A DNA stretch of 64,000 nucleotides, from contig NZ_ANAC01000023.1 of the NCBI RefSeq assembly GCF_000341225.1, positions 1 through 64,000 of the forward strand, in the 5' to 3' direction. Within the stretch, counting starts at the first letter, position 1; every line of letters starts with the position of its first letter. Shown here piece by piece: positions 7,981 through 17,035 of the stretch. This stretch comes from Nocardiopsis alba DSM 43377 (GTDB lineage Bacteria; Actinomycetota; Actinomycetes; Streptosporangiales; Streptosporangiaceae). The notes below the pieces were generated by a model. It made no database searches, was not told the origin of the DNA, and saw nothing but the letters and a program-made list of their open reading frames with translations. Made by a program: the position numbers and the translations under genes.

Positions 7981-8762
7981 CAGGCTTCCTTTCGTGCGGT
8001 GGGCAGGTGGTAGAGCAGCTGGGTACGGCCGGTCCGGGGGTGGGCGACGACGGTGGCCTCGACCCCGAAGACCGTGTGGAGGAGCTCCTCGGTCAGGACC
8101 TCCTCGGGCGTTCCGACGGCCACGAGCGCGCCCTCGGAGAGCACGCCGATGACGTCGCAGGCCGCGGCGGCCAGGTTGAGGTCGTGCAGGACCACGAGCG
8201 CGGTCACGCCCGACTCGCGGACCAGGGCGAGCAGTTCGAGGCGGTGGTGCACGTCGAGGTGGTTGGTGGGCTCGTCCAGGACCAGCACCCGGGGTTCCTG
8301 GACCAGGGCGCGGGCCACGAGGACGCGTTGACGTTCGCCGCCGGAGAGTTCGAGCACCCCGCGCCCGGCCAGGTGGGACACGCCCATCCGGGCCATCGCC
8401 CACCGGCACAGCTCGCGTTCGCGGGCGTCGAGCCGCCGGCCGCCGGGCAGGTGCGGGGTGCGCCCCAGGGCGACCAGCTCCTCGACGGTGAAGTCGAGGT
8501 CGACGCCGCCCTCCTGGGTGAGCGCGGCGATCCGTCGTGCCGAGTCGCGCATGCTCATCGCGGCGAGGTCGTCCCCGTCGACCAGCACCTGTCCCTCATC
8601 GGGGGACAGGGCCCGGTAGACGCAGCGCAGGGCGGTCGACTTCCCCGATCCGTTGGGGCCGACGAGGCCGACCACCCGGCCGTCGGGCACGTCGAGGGTG
8701 AGCCGCCGTACGATCCGCCGCCCGTCCAGGTCGACGGAGAGGCCGTCCAGACGCAGTTCCAT
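7980..8762 (-). CDS. Metal-chelate ABC transporter, ATP-binding protein (FecE-like)
   Basis: 260 residues, an intact ABC ATPase: Walker A GPNGSGKST, Q-loop in ALTQEGG, signature LSGGERQRV, Walker B VLVLDEPTNHLD and H-loop VVLHDLNLA. The HDLNLA block is typical of the ferric-siderophore/cobalamin ATPases. TGATG one-base overlaps join it to the permease upstream and the binding lipoprotein downstream, so the three products are made together. Confidence 0.92.
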   Translation of the reverse strand: MELRLDGLSVDLDGRRIVRRLTLDVPDGRVVGLVGPNGSGKSTALRCVYRALSPDEGQVLVDGDDLAAMSMRDSARRIAALTQEGGVDLDFTVEELVALGRTPHLPGGRRLDARERELCRWAMARMGVSHLAGRGVLELSGGERQRVLVARALVQEPRVLVLDEPTNHLDVHHRLELLALVRESGVTALVVLHDLNLAAAACDVIGVLSEGALVAVGTPEEVLTEELLHTVFGVEATVVAHPRTGRTQLLYHLPTARKEA

Positions 8763-9892
8763 CAGCGACCTCCGAACAGGTAGCCGCGCCGGCGCATCAG
8801 GGTGATGAAGACCGGAACGCCGACCAGGGCGGTGATCACGCCCAGGGGCAGTTCGCGCGGGGCGGCGACGACCCGGGCCACCAGGTCGACCCAGACCATG
8901 AGGACGGCCCCGGCCAAGGGGGCGACGGCCAGGACGCGGCGATGGTCGGCGCCCACGAGGATGCGGACGATGTGGGGGACGACCAGGCCGACGAATCCGA
9001 TCGCCCCGCTGACCGCGACCATCGCGCCGGTCATGACGGCGGTGAGCAGGAACAGGCGTCGGCGCAGGCGCGGGGCGTCCACGCCCAGCCCGGCGGCGGC
9101 CTCGTCGCCCAGGGCCATGACGTCCAGAGGGCGGGACATACGGCGCAGGAGGAGGACGCCGATCAGGATCGTGGCGGCGGCCGGGGGCAGGGTGCCCCAG
9201 GTGGCGCCGCCGAAGCCGCCCATGGTCCAGTACAGGACGGTGCCGGTGGCCTCGTTGCCGGGGGCCAGGTAGACGATCACGCTCATGATCGCCTGGAAGC
9301 CGAAGGACAGGGCGACCCCGGTCAGGACCAGACGCAGGGGGGTGACCCCTCGACGATCGTGGGCGATGGCGTAGACGAGCAGGGTGGCGGCCAGGGCGCC
9401 GAGGAAGGCCCCGACGGAGACGGCGTAGACGCCCAGGGCGGCCAGACCACCGACCACGCCGACCAGGACCGCGCCCACCGAGGCCCCGGAGGAGACGCCG
9501 AGGATGTAGGGGTCGGCCAGGGGGTTGCGGACCATCGCCTGGACGGCGACGCCCACCGCGCCCAGGCCCGCGCCGACCACGGCGGCCAGGAGGACCCTCG
9601 GGGCGCGGATCTCCCAGACGACCTGGTGACGGGTGACCTCGTCGGCCGAGATGACGCCGCCGGTCAACGCCGCCCAGAGGTGGCGGAGGGTCTCCAGGGG
9701 CGGGATCACGGCCGATCCGAGGCCGATCGCCAGGACCGCGGACAGGAGGAGGAACAGGGCCAGGAACGTCGCCGCGACGGCGGTTCCGGCGGGGGTGGCC
9801 AGGCGGCGCGGTCGGTGTTCGGGGGCCGGCGCGGGGGCGGGCGGGCTCTGGAGGGGGGCTTCGGGGTCGGGGGGAGCGGTGGTGTTCCGCAT
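8762..9892 (-). CDS. Metal-chelate ABC transporter, FecCD-type permease
   Basis: 376 residues with a proline-rich cytoplasmic N-terminus of about 35 residues and then some nine or ten membrane helices. FecCD landmarks are RAPRVLLAAVVGAGLG, NPLADPYILGVSSGAS, DVMALGDEAAAGLGV and FVGLVVPHIVRILVG. It is the first gene of the operon; start ATG 9892 has GGAAGGGAGG directly upstream. A single FecCD subunit is present, so the permease is probably a homodimer, unlike the two-permease system at 12124-14228. Confidence 0.92.
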   Translation of the reverse strand: MRNTTAPPDPEAPLQSPPAPAPAPEHRPRRLATPAGTAVAATFLALFLLLSAVLAIGLGSAVIPPLETLRHLWAALTGGVISADEVTRHQVVWEIRAPRVLLAAVVGAGLGAVGVAVQAMVRNPLADPYILGVSSGASVGAVLVGVVGGLAALGVYAVSVGAFLGALAATLLVYAIAHDRRGVTPLRLVLTGVALSFGFQAIMSVIVYLAPGNEATGTVLYWTMGGFGGATWGTLPPAAATILIGVLLLRRMSRPLDVMALGDEAAAGLGVDAPRLRRRLFLLTAVMTGAMVAVSGAIGFVGLVVPHIVRILVGADHRRVLAVAPLAGAVLMVWVDLVARVVAAPRELPLGVITALVGVPVFITLMRRRGYLFGGR

Positions 9893-9913
9893 CCGACCTC
9901 CCTTCCGATTTAG

Positions 9914-9934
9914 GAATGAAAACGGTTTTCATTC
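9914..9934. promoter_or_regulatory. Perfect 21-bp palindrome, Zur-box-like operator
   Basis: GAATGAAAAC-G-GTTTTCATTC is a perfect 10-1-10 inverted repeat. The core TGAAAACGGTTTTCA (9917-9931) agrees with the actinobacterial Zur box, which I recall as TGAAAATGATTTTCA, at 13 of 15 positions. It sits in the short space between the divergent permease and AraC genes. A TAGAAT hexamer on the minus strand (9936-9931) overlaps its edge as a possible -10, so binding would block the transporter promoter. Confidence 0.7.
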
Positions 9935-9939
9935 TAGAC

Positions 9940-10794
9940 ATGGTGGGGGAGCGCGCGGGCCCTCGGGCGGTGCGTAACCTGGACGACGTGCGTGTCTCAG
10001 AGCTCGAAGGGCCTCGTCGGGAGGGGGTCGACAGCCGGCGGCTGCCGTCCTACGCCGCCGGTGAGATCGACGTGCCCTTCGTCGTCCTGGGCAGCGACGA
10101 GGTGATCGGCCGCGACACCTATTGGGAGGAGCACTCCCACCCCACGCACGAGCTGCTCTGGAATCTGCGGGGCGCCTCCTCGGCGACGGTCGGCTCCCGC
10201 GTGTGGTCCATCACCCCGTCGATCGGTCTGTGGATCCCTGCCGGGGTGCCGCATTCGGGGTGGACGCCCGCGGGCACCTGGCACCACGCGGTCCAGTTCA
10301 GCGTCCGCGAGGTCGCCCCGCTGTCCGAGCGTCCGGTCTCCGTCGAGATCACGCCCCTGTTGAGGCTTCTGCTCGGAAGGCTGGAGGAGGGGGAGCTCTC
10401 CGCCGAATCGCGCGCCAGGACCGAGGCGATGGTGCTCGACCTCCTCGCCCCGGCCCAGGGCGAACTCCTGCTGGACTACCCCGAGTCGCCCCTGCTGCGG
10501 CCCATCGTCGAGACGTTGCGCGAGGACCCGGCCGACACCACCACCCTGGCCGTGTGGGCGGCGCGGCTCGGGGTGAGCGCGAGGACCATCACACGCGCCT
10601 TCCACGAGGCGACCGGGCTCGGTTTCAGCCGTTGGACGGCGGCCGCGCGGGTGCAGCACGCGATCACGATGCTCGCGCGGGGCGACGGTATCGACGAGGT
10701 CGCCGAGCGGGTCGGTTATCGCTCGGCCAGTTCGTTCAGTACGGCCTTCCGGCGGGTGACGGGGATGAGTCCGGGGCGTTTTCGCGCGGGCTGA
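9940..10794 (+). CDS. AraC-family transcriptional regulator
   Basis: About 284 residues. The N-terminus is a cupin-like sensor (HSHPTHELLWNLRG, then IPAGVPHSGW). The C-terminal 100 residues hold the two AraC helix-turn-helices (LGVSARTITRAFHEATGLGF and VGYRSASSFSTAFRRVTGMS). The start is uncertain: ATG 9940 follows the palindrome by five bases and would give a leaderless or nearly leaderless message; ATG 9916 lies inside the palindrome, and GTG 9988 is possible. Divergence from the metal-chelate transporter suggests it controls uptake, perhaps sensing the chelate as AraC regulators of siderophore loci do. Confidence 0.85.
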   Translation: MVGERAGPRAVRNLDDVRVSELEGPRREGVDSRRLPSYAAGEIDVPFVVLGSDEVIGRDTYWEEHSHPTHELLWNLRGASSATVGSRVWSITPSIGLWIPAGVPHSGWTPAGTWHHAVQFSVREVAPLSERPVSVEITPLLRLLLGRLEEGELSAESRARTEAMVLDLLAPAQGELLLDYPESPLLRPIVETLREDPADTTTLAVWAARLGVSARTITRAFHEATGLGFSRWTAAARVQHAITMLARGDGIDEVAERVGYRSASSFSTAFRRVTGMSPGRFRAG

Positions 10795-10903
10795 CGCCGG
10801 TGTCCCAGGGGTCTGGTGAGGGAACATTCGTGCGCTGAATGTCCGTTTCGCGAATAACGGTGTCACATCTGAGTGATTGCACGGTCGAGTGCGGCGCTCT
10901 AGG

Positions 10904-10922
10904 TTTGGTTAGGCAATCCTTA
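10904..10922. promoter_or_regulatory. Iron box (IdeR/DmdR-type) upstream of siderophore operon
   Basis: TTTGGTTAGGCAATCCTTA agrees with the IdeR/DtxR consensus TTAGGTTAGGCTAACCTAA at 15 of 19 positions, including the GGTTAGGC half. It lies about 180 bases before the binding-protein start at 11102, in an otherwise empty 307-base gap after the AraC gene. Iron repression of the operon is the expected result. Confidence 0.75.
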
Positions 10923-11101
10923 CTTCGATGTGCGGCCCGGTCCGGCGTCGTGCCATCCCCCTGTGTCGTCGTCGAAGGGTCCCGCTCCGCTCTCATGTGG
11001 TCACCCACGGTGTTCATTTCCTCGCCCCGGGTGCCCGAGCGCGGCCGGGCGGGACGGGAACGCGCCGGACGGGGCCGACGCCCCACGAACGAAAGGAAGA
11101 C

Positions 11102-12127
11102 ATGCGCCGAGTGACGAGGTCGGTCGTCCCCCTCACCGCCGTACTGATGACCGCCGGACTCGTGGCCTGCTCCCCGGGCGGGACCGAAGAGGCCTCCGAG
11201 ACCTCCGGGGACTGGGAACCCATCACCATCGAGCACGCCCTGGGCACCACCACCATCGAGAACCGCCCCGAACGGGTGGCCACCGTCAACTGGGCCAACC
11301 ACGAGGTCCCCCTCGCCCTGGGGGTCGTCCCCGTGGGCATGGCCTCCGCCGACTTCGGCGACGACGATGGCGACGGCGTCCTCCCCTGGGTCGACGAACG
11401 ACTGGAGGAACTGGACGCCGAGACCCCGGTGCTGTTCGACGAGACCGACGGCATCGACTTCGAGGCGGTCGCCGACACCGCCCCCGACGTCATCCTGGCC
11501 GCCTACTCCGGCCTCACCCAGGAGGACTACGACACCCTGAGCGAGATCGCCCCCGTCGTCGCCTACCCCGAGACCGCCTGGGGCACCCCGTGGCGGGAGA
11601 TGATCGAGATCAACAGCCGGGCCCTGGGCCTGGAGGAGGAGGGGCGGGAGCTCGTCACCGAACTGGAGGGCGAGATCGAGGAGGCGGTCGCCGACCACCC
11701 GGAGATCGAGGGCCGCTCCACCATGTTCCTGACCCACGTGGACACCACCGACCTCAGCGAGGTCGGCTTCTACACCACGCACGACACCCGGGCCCTGTTC
11801 TTCGAGGACCTGGGGATGAGCACCCCCGAGAGCGTCGCCGAGGTCTCGGCCGAGACCGACCTCTTCGCGCTCACCCGCGCCGCCGAGCAGGCCGACGTCT
11901 TCGACGACGTCGACATCATCGTCACCTACGGCGGCGAAGAGACCGTCGAGGCCCTCGAAGGCGACCCGCTCCTGTCCCAGATGCCCGCCGTGGAGAAGGG
12001 GGCAGTGGTGAGCCTGCCGGGCGACGCGCCGCTGGGCACCGCCGCCAACCCCACACCCCTGTCGATCTCCTGGGTCCTGGACGACTACCTGTCGCTCCTG
12101 GCCGAGGCCGCGGAAGGGGACCGGTGA
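11102..12127 (+). CDS. Ferric-siderophore ABC transporter, substrate-binding lipoprotein
   Basis: 341 residues. Signal peptide with lipobox LVAC, then a FecB-type fold: ITIEHALGTTTIENRPERVA, the LALGVVPVGM segment and DVILAAYSGLTQEDYDTLSE. The wording around NWANHEVPLALG is typical of iron-siderophore binders of actinomycetes. Upstream in-frame starts exist, but ATG 11102 has GAAAGGAAG and places the signal peptide at the N-terminus. The stop overlaps the GTG of the next gene (GTGA). First gene of a four-gene uptake operon behind an iron box. Confidence 0.9.
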   Translation: MRRVTRSVVPLTAVLMTAGLVACSPGGTEEASETSGDWEPITIEHALGTTTIENRPERVATVNWANHEVPLALGVVPVGMASADFGDDDGDGVLPWVDERLEELDAETPVLFDETDGIDFEAVADTAPDVILAAYSGLTQEDYDTLSEIAPVVAYPETAWGTPWREMIEINSRALGLEEEGRELVTELEGEIEEAVADHPEIEGRSTMFLTHVDTTDLSEVGFYTTHDTRALFFEDLGMSTPESVAEVSAETDLFALTRAAEQADVFDDVDIIVTYGGEETVEALEGDPLLSQMPAVEKGAVVSLPGDAPLGTAANPTPLSISWVLDDYLSLLAEAAEGDR

Positions 12128-13173
12128 CCACGACGGACACCCGTCCCGCCGAACCCGCCGGGATCGGCGCCGTGCGACGCCCACGACGCCTGCGCGTCCT
12201 GGGGCTCGCGGCGCTGGTCCTGGTGGTCCTCGGCCTGATGTGCGTCTCCGTGGCCGTCGGCACGCGCGACGTCGGCCGGGACGCCATCGTGGCGGCGCTG
12301 GGCGGCTCGGTGGAGGGGTTCGACGAGGCGGCCGTGGCCAAACGCGTCCCCCGCACCCTGCTCGCGGTCCTGGCCGGCGCGGCCCTGGGCGTGGCCGGGG
12401 CGGTCATGCAGGGCGTGACCCGCAACCCCATCGCCGACCCCGGCATCCTCGGCGTGAACATGGGAGCCTCGCTCGCCGTGGTCGTGGGGATGGCCTCCTT
12501 CGGCCTGGCCTCGGCCACCCACTTCGTCTGGGCGGCCGTCGTCGGAGGCGGGATCACCGCCGTCTTCGTCTACATCATCGGCTCCCTGGGCCGGGGCGGC
12601 GCCACCCCGCTCAAACTCGCGCTGGCGGGCACGGCCGTCTCGGCCGCCCTGTCCTCGTTCATCAGCGCCATCGTCCTGCCGCGCAACGACATCGCCGGCG
12701 GGGTCCGCTCCTGGCAGATCGGCGGGGTGGGCGGCGCGACCTACGACTCGCTGACGCAGATCCTGCCCTTCCTGGTCGTGGGCTTCGCGCTGTGCCTGGC
12801 GTGCGCGCGCGGACTCGACATGCTGGCCCTGGGCGACGACCTGGCCGCCGGCCTGGGGGAGAGGGTGGCCCTGGCCCGAGGCGGGGCCTCGCTGGGCGCG
12901 GTGACCCTGTGCGGCGCCGCCACCGCCGTCACCGGGCCGATCGCCTTCGTCGGGCTGGTCGTACCGCACGTGTGCCGGCTCCTGACCGGCCCCGGTCACC
13001 GATGGCTGATCCCCTTCTCCGCCCTGGGCGGGGCCGCGCTGCTCACCGCGGCGGACGTGGTCGGCCGGATCGTGGCCCGCCCGGCCCAGATCGACGTCGG
13101 GATCGTGACCGCCCTCATCGGCGCCCCCTTCTTCATCCACATCGTCCGCCGTCAGAAGGTCCGCTCGCTGTGA
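12124..13173 (+). CDS. Ferric-siderophore ABC transporter, permease 1 (FecCD)
   Basis: 349 residues, FecCD family with about nine or ten helices. Landmarks: KRVPRTLLAVLAGAALGVAG, NPIADPGILGVNMGAS, DMLALGDDLAAGLGE and FVGLVVPHVCRLLTG. Start GTG 12124 overlaps the upstream stop. The reading frame is open a long way upstream across the binding-protein gene, but that is a GC-rich artefact. It pairs with the permease that follows to make a heterodimeric channel. Confidence 0.92.
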   Translation: MTTTDTRPAEPAGIGAVRRPRRLRVLGLAALVLVVLGLMCVSVAVGTRDVGRDAIVAALGGSVEGFDEAAVAKRVPRTLLAVLAGAALGVAGAVMQGVTRNPIADPGILGVNMGASLAVVVGMASFGLASATHFVWAAVVGGGITAVFVYIIGSLGRGGATPLKLALAGTAVSAALSSFISAIVLPRNDIAGGVRSWQIGGVGGATYDSLTQILPFLVVGFALCLACARGLDMLALGDDLAAGLGERVALARGGASLGAVTLCGAATAVTGPIAFVGLVVPHVCRLLTGPGHRWLIPFSALGGAALLTAADVVGRIVARPAQIDVGIVTALIGAPFFIHIVRRQKVRSL

Positions 13174-14228
13174 ACCCGTCCCTGTCCACCGCCCCGTCCA
13201 CGGCCACTCTCCGGGCCGTGACCCGGGGGCGCGTCCGCCGGACACGGCGTAGACGCACCGTCATCGTGGCCCTGGCCGTCCTCATCGTCGTCGTGTTCGC
13301 CCTCACCCTGATGGTGGGCCGGACCTTCTACCCGCCCGGGGATGTGCTGCGGGTCGTCCTGGGTCACGACGTGCCGGGCGCCTCCTTCACCGTGGGCCGG
13401 CTGCGCCTGCCGCGCGCCGCCCTCGCGGTCGCGGCCGGACTGTGCTTCGGGCTCGCCGGGTCCACCTTCCAGACCATGCTGCGCAACCCCCTGGCCAGCC
13501 CGGACATCATCGGGATCAGCTCGGGGGCGAGCGCTGCTGCGACCTTCGCGATCGTCGTCCTGGGGCTGAGCGGCCCCACGGTCTCGGTGGTGGCGATCGT
13601 CTCCGGTCTGGCGATCTCCACCCTCGTGTACGCGCTCGCTTACAAGGGAGGCGTGGCCGGGACCCGGCTCATCCTCATCGGCATCGGGGTCGCGGCGATG
13701 TTGGACAGCGTCACCTCCTACGTCCTCGACCGAGCCCCCGAATGGGACCTCCAGGAGGCGCTGCGGTGGCTGACCGGCAGCCTCAACGGCACCGACTGGA
13801 ACAGGGTCGTCCCCGTCGTGATCGCCCTGGCCCTCATCGCCCCCGTACTGCTGTCCCGGGCGAACGACCTCTCGCTGTTCCAGCTGGGGGACGACACCGC
13901 CTCGGCCCTGGGCGTGCGCGCGAACCTCACCCGGCTGATCGCGGTCACCGCGGCGGTCGCGCTCATCGCCTTCGCCACCGCCGCGGCCGGACCGATCGCC
14001 TTCGTGGCCTTCCTGTGCGGGCCGATCGCGGCCCGGCTGGTGGGGCCGGACGGCTCCCTCCTGCTCCCCTCGGCCCTGGTCGGCGCGCTCCTGGTGCTCG
14101 TCGCCGACCTGGTCGGCCAGTTCCTCCTGGGCACCCGCTACCCGGTCGGCGTGGTCACCGGCGTGCTCGGCGCCCCCTATCTCGTGTATCTCATCGTTCG
14201 CACCCACCGCGCGGGAGGCTCCCTGTGA
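13170..14228 (+). CDS. Ferric-siderophore ABC transporter, permease 2 (FecCD)
   Basis: 352 residues, second FecCD subunit: RLPRAALAVAAGLCFGLAGS, NPLASPDIIGISSGAS, LSLFQLGDDTASALGV and GPIAFVAFLCGPIAARLVG. The arginine-rich N-terminus (VRRTRRRRT) is cytoplasmic. Start GTG 13170 overlaps the stop of permease 1 by four bases, so synthesis is coupled. Such two-permease systems, as in FepDG, carry bulky ferric siderophores. Confidence 0.92.
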   Translation: MNPSLSTAPSTATLRAVTRGRVRRTRRRRTVIVALAVLIVVVFALTLMVGRTFYPPGDVLRVVLGHDVPGASFTVGRLRLPRAALAVAAGLCFGLAGSTFQTMLRNPLASPDIIGISSGASAAATFAIVVLGLSGPTVSVVAIVSGLAISTLVYALAYKGGVAGTRLILIGIGVAAMLDSVTSYVLDRAPEWDLQEALRWLTGSLNGTDWNRVVPVVIALALIAPVLLSRANDLSLFQLGDDTASALGVRANLTRLIAVTAAVALIAFATAAAGPIAFVAFLCGPIAARLVGPDGSLLLPSALVGALLVLVADLVGQFLLGTRYPVGVVTGVLGAPYLVYLIVRTHRAGGSL

Positions 14229-15037
14229 CCACGGACCGCACACTGCTCGTCGAGGACCTCACCCTCGGATACCGGGACCGGACCGTCATCGACTCCTTGG
14301 ACCTGGGCGTCCCGCCGGGGCGGATCACCGCGATCGTGGGCGCCAACGCCTGCGGCAAGTCGACCCTGCTGCGTTCGATGTCCCGGCTCCTGTCGCCCAA
14401 GGAGGGTCGGGTGCTCCTGGACGGCCGCGAGGTCCACCGGATGCCCTCCAAGGAGCTCGCCCGCACGCTCGGCCTGCTCCCGCAGTCGCCGATCGCCCCC
14501 GAGGGCATCACCGTCGGCGACCTGGTCGGCCGCGGACGCCACCCCCACCAGCGGGTCCTGTCCCGCTGGAGCCGGGAGGACGACGAGGCGGTCGCCGCCG
14601 CCCTCGACTCCACCGGGACGGCCGATCTCGTGGACCGGGCCGTCGACGAGCTCTCCGGCGGGCAGCGTCAACGGGTGTGGATCGCGATGGCCCTGGCTCA
14701 GCGCACCGACCTGCTCCTGCTCGACGAACCCACCACGTTCCTCGACGTCAGCCACCAGGTGGAGGTCCTGGACCTGCTCACCGACCTCAACCGCACGCTG
14801 GGCACCACCATCGTGCTGGTCCTGCACGACCTGAACCTGGCCGCCCGCTACGCCGACCACCTCGTCGCCCTCGCCGACGGGCGTCTGTACGCCGAGGGGG
14901 AGCCGGAGCGGGTGCTCACCCCGGAGACGGTCGAGGCCGTGTTCGGTCTGCGCAGTCGGATCATCACCGACCCCACCTCGGGGCGGCCCATGATGCTGCC
15001 GATCGGCCGGTACCACGCCTCCGTCGAGACCGTCTGA
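14225..15037 (+). CDS. Ferric-siderophore ABC transporter, ATP-binding protein (FepC-like)
   Basis: 270 residues, complete ABC ATPase: Walker A GANACGKST (Ala-Cys in the loop, as in many FepC-type proteins), Q-loop LLPQSP, signature LSGGQRQRV, Walker B LLLLDEPTTFLD and H-loop VLHDLNLAARY. GTG 14225 overlaps the permease stop. It is last in the operon and is followed by a strong terminator. Confidence 0.93.
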   Translation: MTTDRTLLVEDLTLGYRDRTVIDSLDLGVPPGRITAIVGANACGKSTLLRSMSRLLSPKEGRVLLDGREVHRMPSKELARTLGLLPQSPIAPEGITVGDLVGRGRHPHQRVLSRWSREDDEAVAAALDSTGTADLVDRAVDELSGGQRQRVWIAMALAQRTDLLLLDEPTTFLDVSHQVEVLDLLTDLNRTLGTTIVLVLHDLNLAARYADHLVALADGRLYAEGEPERVLTPETVEAVFGLRSRIITDPTSGRPMMLPIGRYHASVETV

Positions 15038-15054
15038 GGACCCGACGCGAGAGA

Positions 15055-15090
15055 AAGGGGGCGCCCCGCCGTACGGCGGGGCGCCCCCTT
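15055..15090. terminator. Bidirectional terminator between two siderophore operons
   Basis: A perfect 17-bp stem beginning AAGGGGGCGCCCC (15055-15071) with its complement at 15074-15090. The two unpaired bases mean the real loop is GTAC. Convergent stops flank it at 15037 and 15106. A-T pairs at the base give each strand a short T end. Confidence 0.85.
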
Positions 15091-15105
15091 CGGAGTACCG
15101 AGGCC

Positions 15106-16101
15106 TCAGCCCTCCAGGGTCCCCTCGATGAGGGGGATGATCTCGTCCAAGGCGTGGTGGATGCCCAGAGTGGAACCGCTGGAGAACGCGTTGACCGTCT
15201 CCGGGTCGTCCAGGATGAGCAGACGACCGTCCTCGGCGGAGGGGATGTTCTGTAGCACCGGGTCCTCGTGCAGGAGGTCGGCGGTGTCCCCGATCGGGAA
15301 GATCACCGTCAGGTCGGCGTCCAGCGTCTCCACGAGCTCGGGGCTCAGGTCGAGGTAGAAGGCGCCGTCGGCCTTCTCCACCAGATCGGGGTCGTACTCG
15401 AAACCGAGCTCGGTGAGCACGTCCACCCGGGTGTCACCGGGGACGTAGGCCCCGTACTGGCCGTCGAAGTAGGCGCCCACCGCGATGGTCGTGTCGGCGA
15501 ACTCCGGGTTCTCCTCCCGCAGGCTCTCGAACCGCTCCTCCAGCTCGGTGACGAGCTCCTCGCCGCGAGCCTCCTCGCCCAGGGCCGCCGCGACCTGGCG
15601 GGTCTGCTGCCGCCAGGTGGTGCCGTAGGTGACCTCGACCTCGGGCGGAGGTCCGACCACCGGGCCGACCGGTTCGAGCAGATCGTCACGCTCCGCGGAG
15701 TTGTCGGAGCGGGTGTCCAGGACCACGTCCGGGTCCAGGGAGGCGATCGCCTCCAGGTTCGGCTCCATCGTGCCCAGCTCGACCGGTTCGGAGTCGAGCA
15801 GGTCGGCCGCCCACGGGCCGACGTAGGGGGCGCCGTAGCCCTGCCAGTCGGCCACGCCCACCGGCTGGACCCCGAGGGCCAGAGCGGTCTCGGCGTCCGA
15901 CCAGCCCAGGGCGACGACGTTCTCGGGACGATCCTCGACGGTCACGTCGCCGAACAGGGTCTCGACGGTGACGGGGAAGCCCTCGGCGCTCGCACCGGAG
16001 TCCTCGGAATCGGAGGTGCCGCCACCACAGGCGGAGAGCAGGACGGTGGACAGGGCGCCGACGGCGAGCAGGCCGAGACGGCGGGAAGGGCCGGTGTTCA
16101 T
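15106..16101 (-). CDS. Iron-siderophore substrate-binding lipoprotein
   Basis: 331 residues from ATG 16101. Signal peptide and lipobox LLSAC, then a FepB/FecB fold: VTVEDRPENVVALGWSDAE, LALGVQPVGVADW and LDPDVVLDTRSDNS. A start 15 residues upstream is possible but would bury the signal peptide. It follows the siderophore-interacting protein in the same direction, so it is under the iron box at 17036. It has no dedicated permease in its operon and may feed the FecCD system next door or the heterodimeric ABC transporter; both are inferences. Confidence 0.88.
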   Translation of the reverse strand: MNTGPSRRLGLLAVGALSTVLLSACGGGTSDSEDSGASAEGFPVTVETLFGDVTVEDRPENVVALGWSDAETALALGVQPVGVADWQGYGAPYVGPWAADLLDSEPVELGTMEPNLEAIASLDPDVVLDTRSDNSAERDDLLEPVGPVVGPPPEVEVTYGTTWRQQTRQVAAALGEEARGEELVTELEERFESLREENPEFADTTIAVGAYFDGQYGAYVPGDTRVDVLTELGFEYDPDLVEKADGAFYLDLSPELVETLDADLTVIFPIGDTADLLHEDPVLQNIPSAEDGRLLILDDPETVNAFSSGSTLGIHHALDEIIPLIEGTLEG

Positions 16102-16208
16102 GGGACCTCGGTGAAGGGACGGCGCGCCCGGAGTGGACGCGGTCATGGGAACGGAGAACAGGGGGCGGCCGGGCCCGAAGGACCCGGCGTGGGGGATCGC
16201 GGCCGGAT

Positions 16209-17006
16209 TCAGGCGATCGCGGCCACACCCTGGCGCCAGTAGCCCAGGAAGGTGATGTCGGACTTGGGCACGCCGTGTTCACGGACCAGGGCCCGTCGCA
16301 GCCCGGTGGGCAGACCGTTCTCCCCGGCCACCCAGCAGTAGGGGCGGCCCTTGGGGAGCGTCGCCGAACGCACGGTCTCCAGGGCCAGACGCCCCGGGGT
16401 CGCGTGCGGGTCCTGACGCGGCAGCCAGTGCACCCGCACCCCCGGAGGGGCGTTCACGGTGCGCACGTCCTGCTGGGAGGGGACCTCCAGGTAGACCTGC
16501 GCGCGCAGGTCCTCGGACGCACCCTCGACGATGGAGAGCAGGGCGGGGACCGCGCTCTCGTCGCCGACCAGGAGCTGCCAGTCGGTGTCGGCCGGGGGCA
16601 GGTAGTAGATCCCCTCGGGGAACAGTCCGACCTCGTCCCCGGGCCGAGCGGAGAGCGCCCAGCCGGAGGCGGGGCTCTCGTCGCCGTGGGCGACGAACTC
16701 GATGTCCAGTTCCAGGGCGTCGGGGTCGAAACGGCGCATCGTGTAGTTGCGCACGTAGGGGCGGACCTCGTCCGGCATCTCGCGGTACTCGGGGTACCAG
16801 CGCTCGTCGGCGGACTCGGGCATGGTGAGCCGGTCCTGTCCGGGGCGGGCGAGGAAGACCCGCACGCACTGGTCCAGTCCGAGGAACTCGAAGCGGGCCA
16901 GGTCGGGGCCGCCGACGGTCACGGTGATGAAGTTGGCGGTGGTCCGCTCGGTACGCACGACCCGGGCACGGAGCATCTGACGGTGACTCGGGAACTGGAT
17001 GCGCAA
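16209..17006 (-). CDS. Siderophore-interacting protein (FAD ferric-chelate reductase, ViuB/SIP family)
   Basis: 265 residues, cytoplasmic. It follows the SIP pattern: N-terminal FAD-binding barrel with RNYTMR (residues 86-91, the flavin RxYT motif), LDIEFVAHGDESPASGWA, then the C-terminal SIP domain with LLVGDESAVPALLSI and PYCWVAGENG. These enzymes use NAD(P)H or ferredoxin to reduce ferric siderophores and release iron. I chose TTG 17006, with GAAGGG before it; ATG 16976 is the alternative. It diverges from an ABC transporter across a near-perfect iron box. In mycobacterial IrtA the same domain is fused to the transporter. Confidence 0.92.
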   Translation of the reverse strand: MRIQFPSHRQMLRARVVRTERTTANFITVTVGGPDLARFEFLGLDQCVRVFLARPGQDRLTMPESADERWYPEYREMPDEVRPYVRNYTMRRFDPDALELDIEFVAHGDESPASGWALSARPGDEVGLFPEGIYYLPPADTDWQLLVGDESAVPALLSIVEGASEDLRAQVYLEVPSQQDVRTVNAPPGVRVHWLPRQDPHATPGRLALETVRSATLPKGRPYCWVAGENGLPTGLRRALVREHGVPKSDITFLGYWRQGVAAIA

Positions 17007-17035
17007 CGCGAGACCCTTCGACCGACGGTGGATAG

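Noticed and set aside
6955..9892. The FecBCD-type cassette as a proposed F420-0 transporter
   Set aside because: The binder lacks the sequence blocks I associate with that group, no cofE gene is near, and the Zur-like promoter points to a metal chelate.
10930..13173. A 747-codon frame that could read as a fusion to permease 1
   Set aside because: The first 398 codons are an out-of-frame reading of the binding-protein gene, of low complexity; GTG 12124 with GTGA overlap is the real start.
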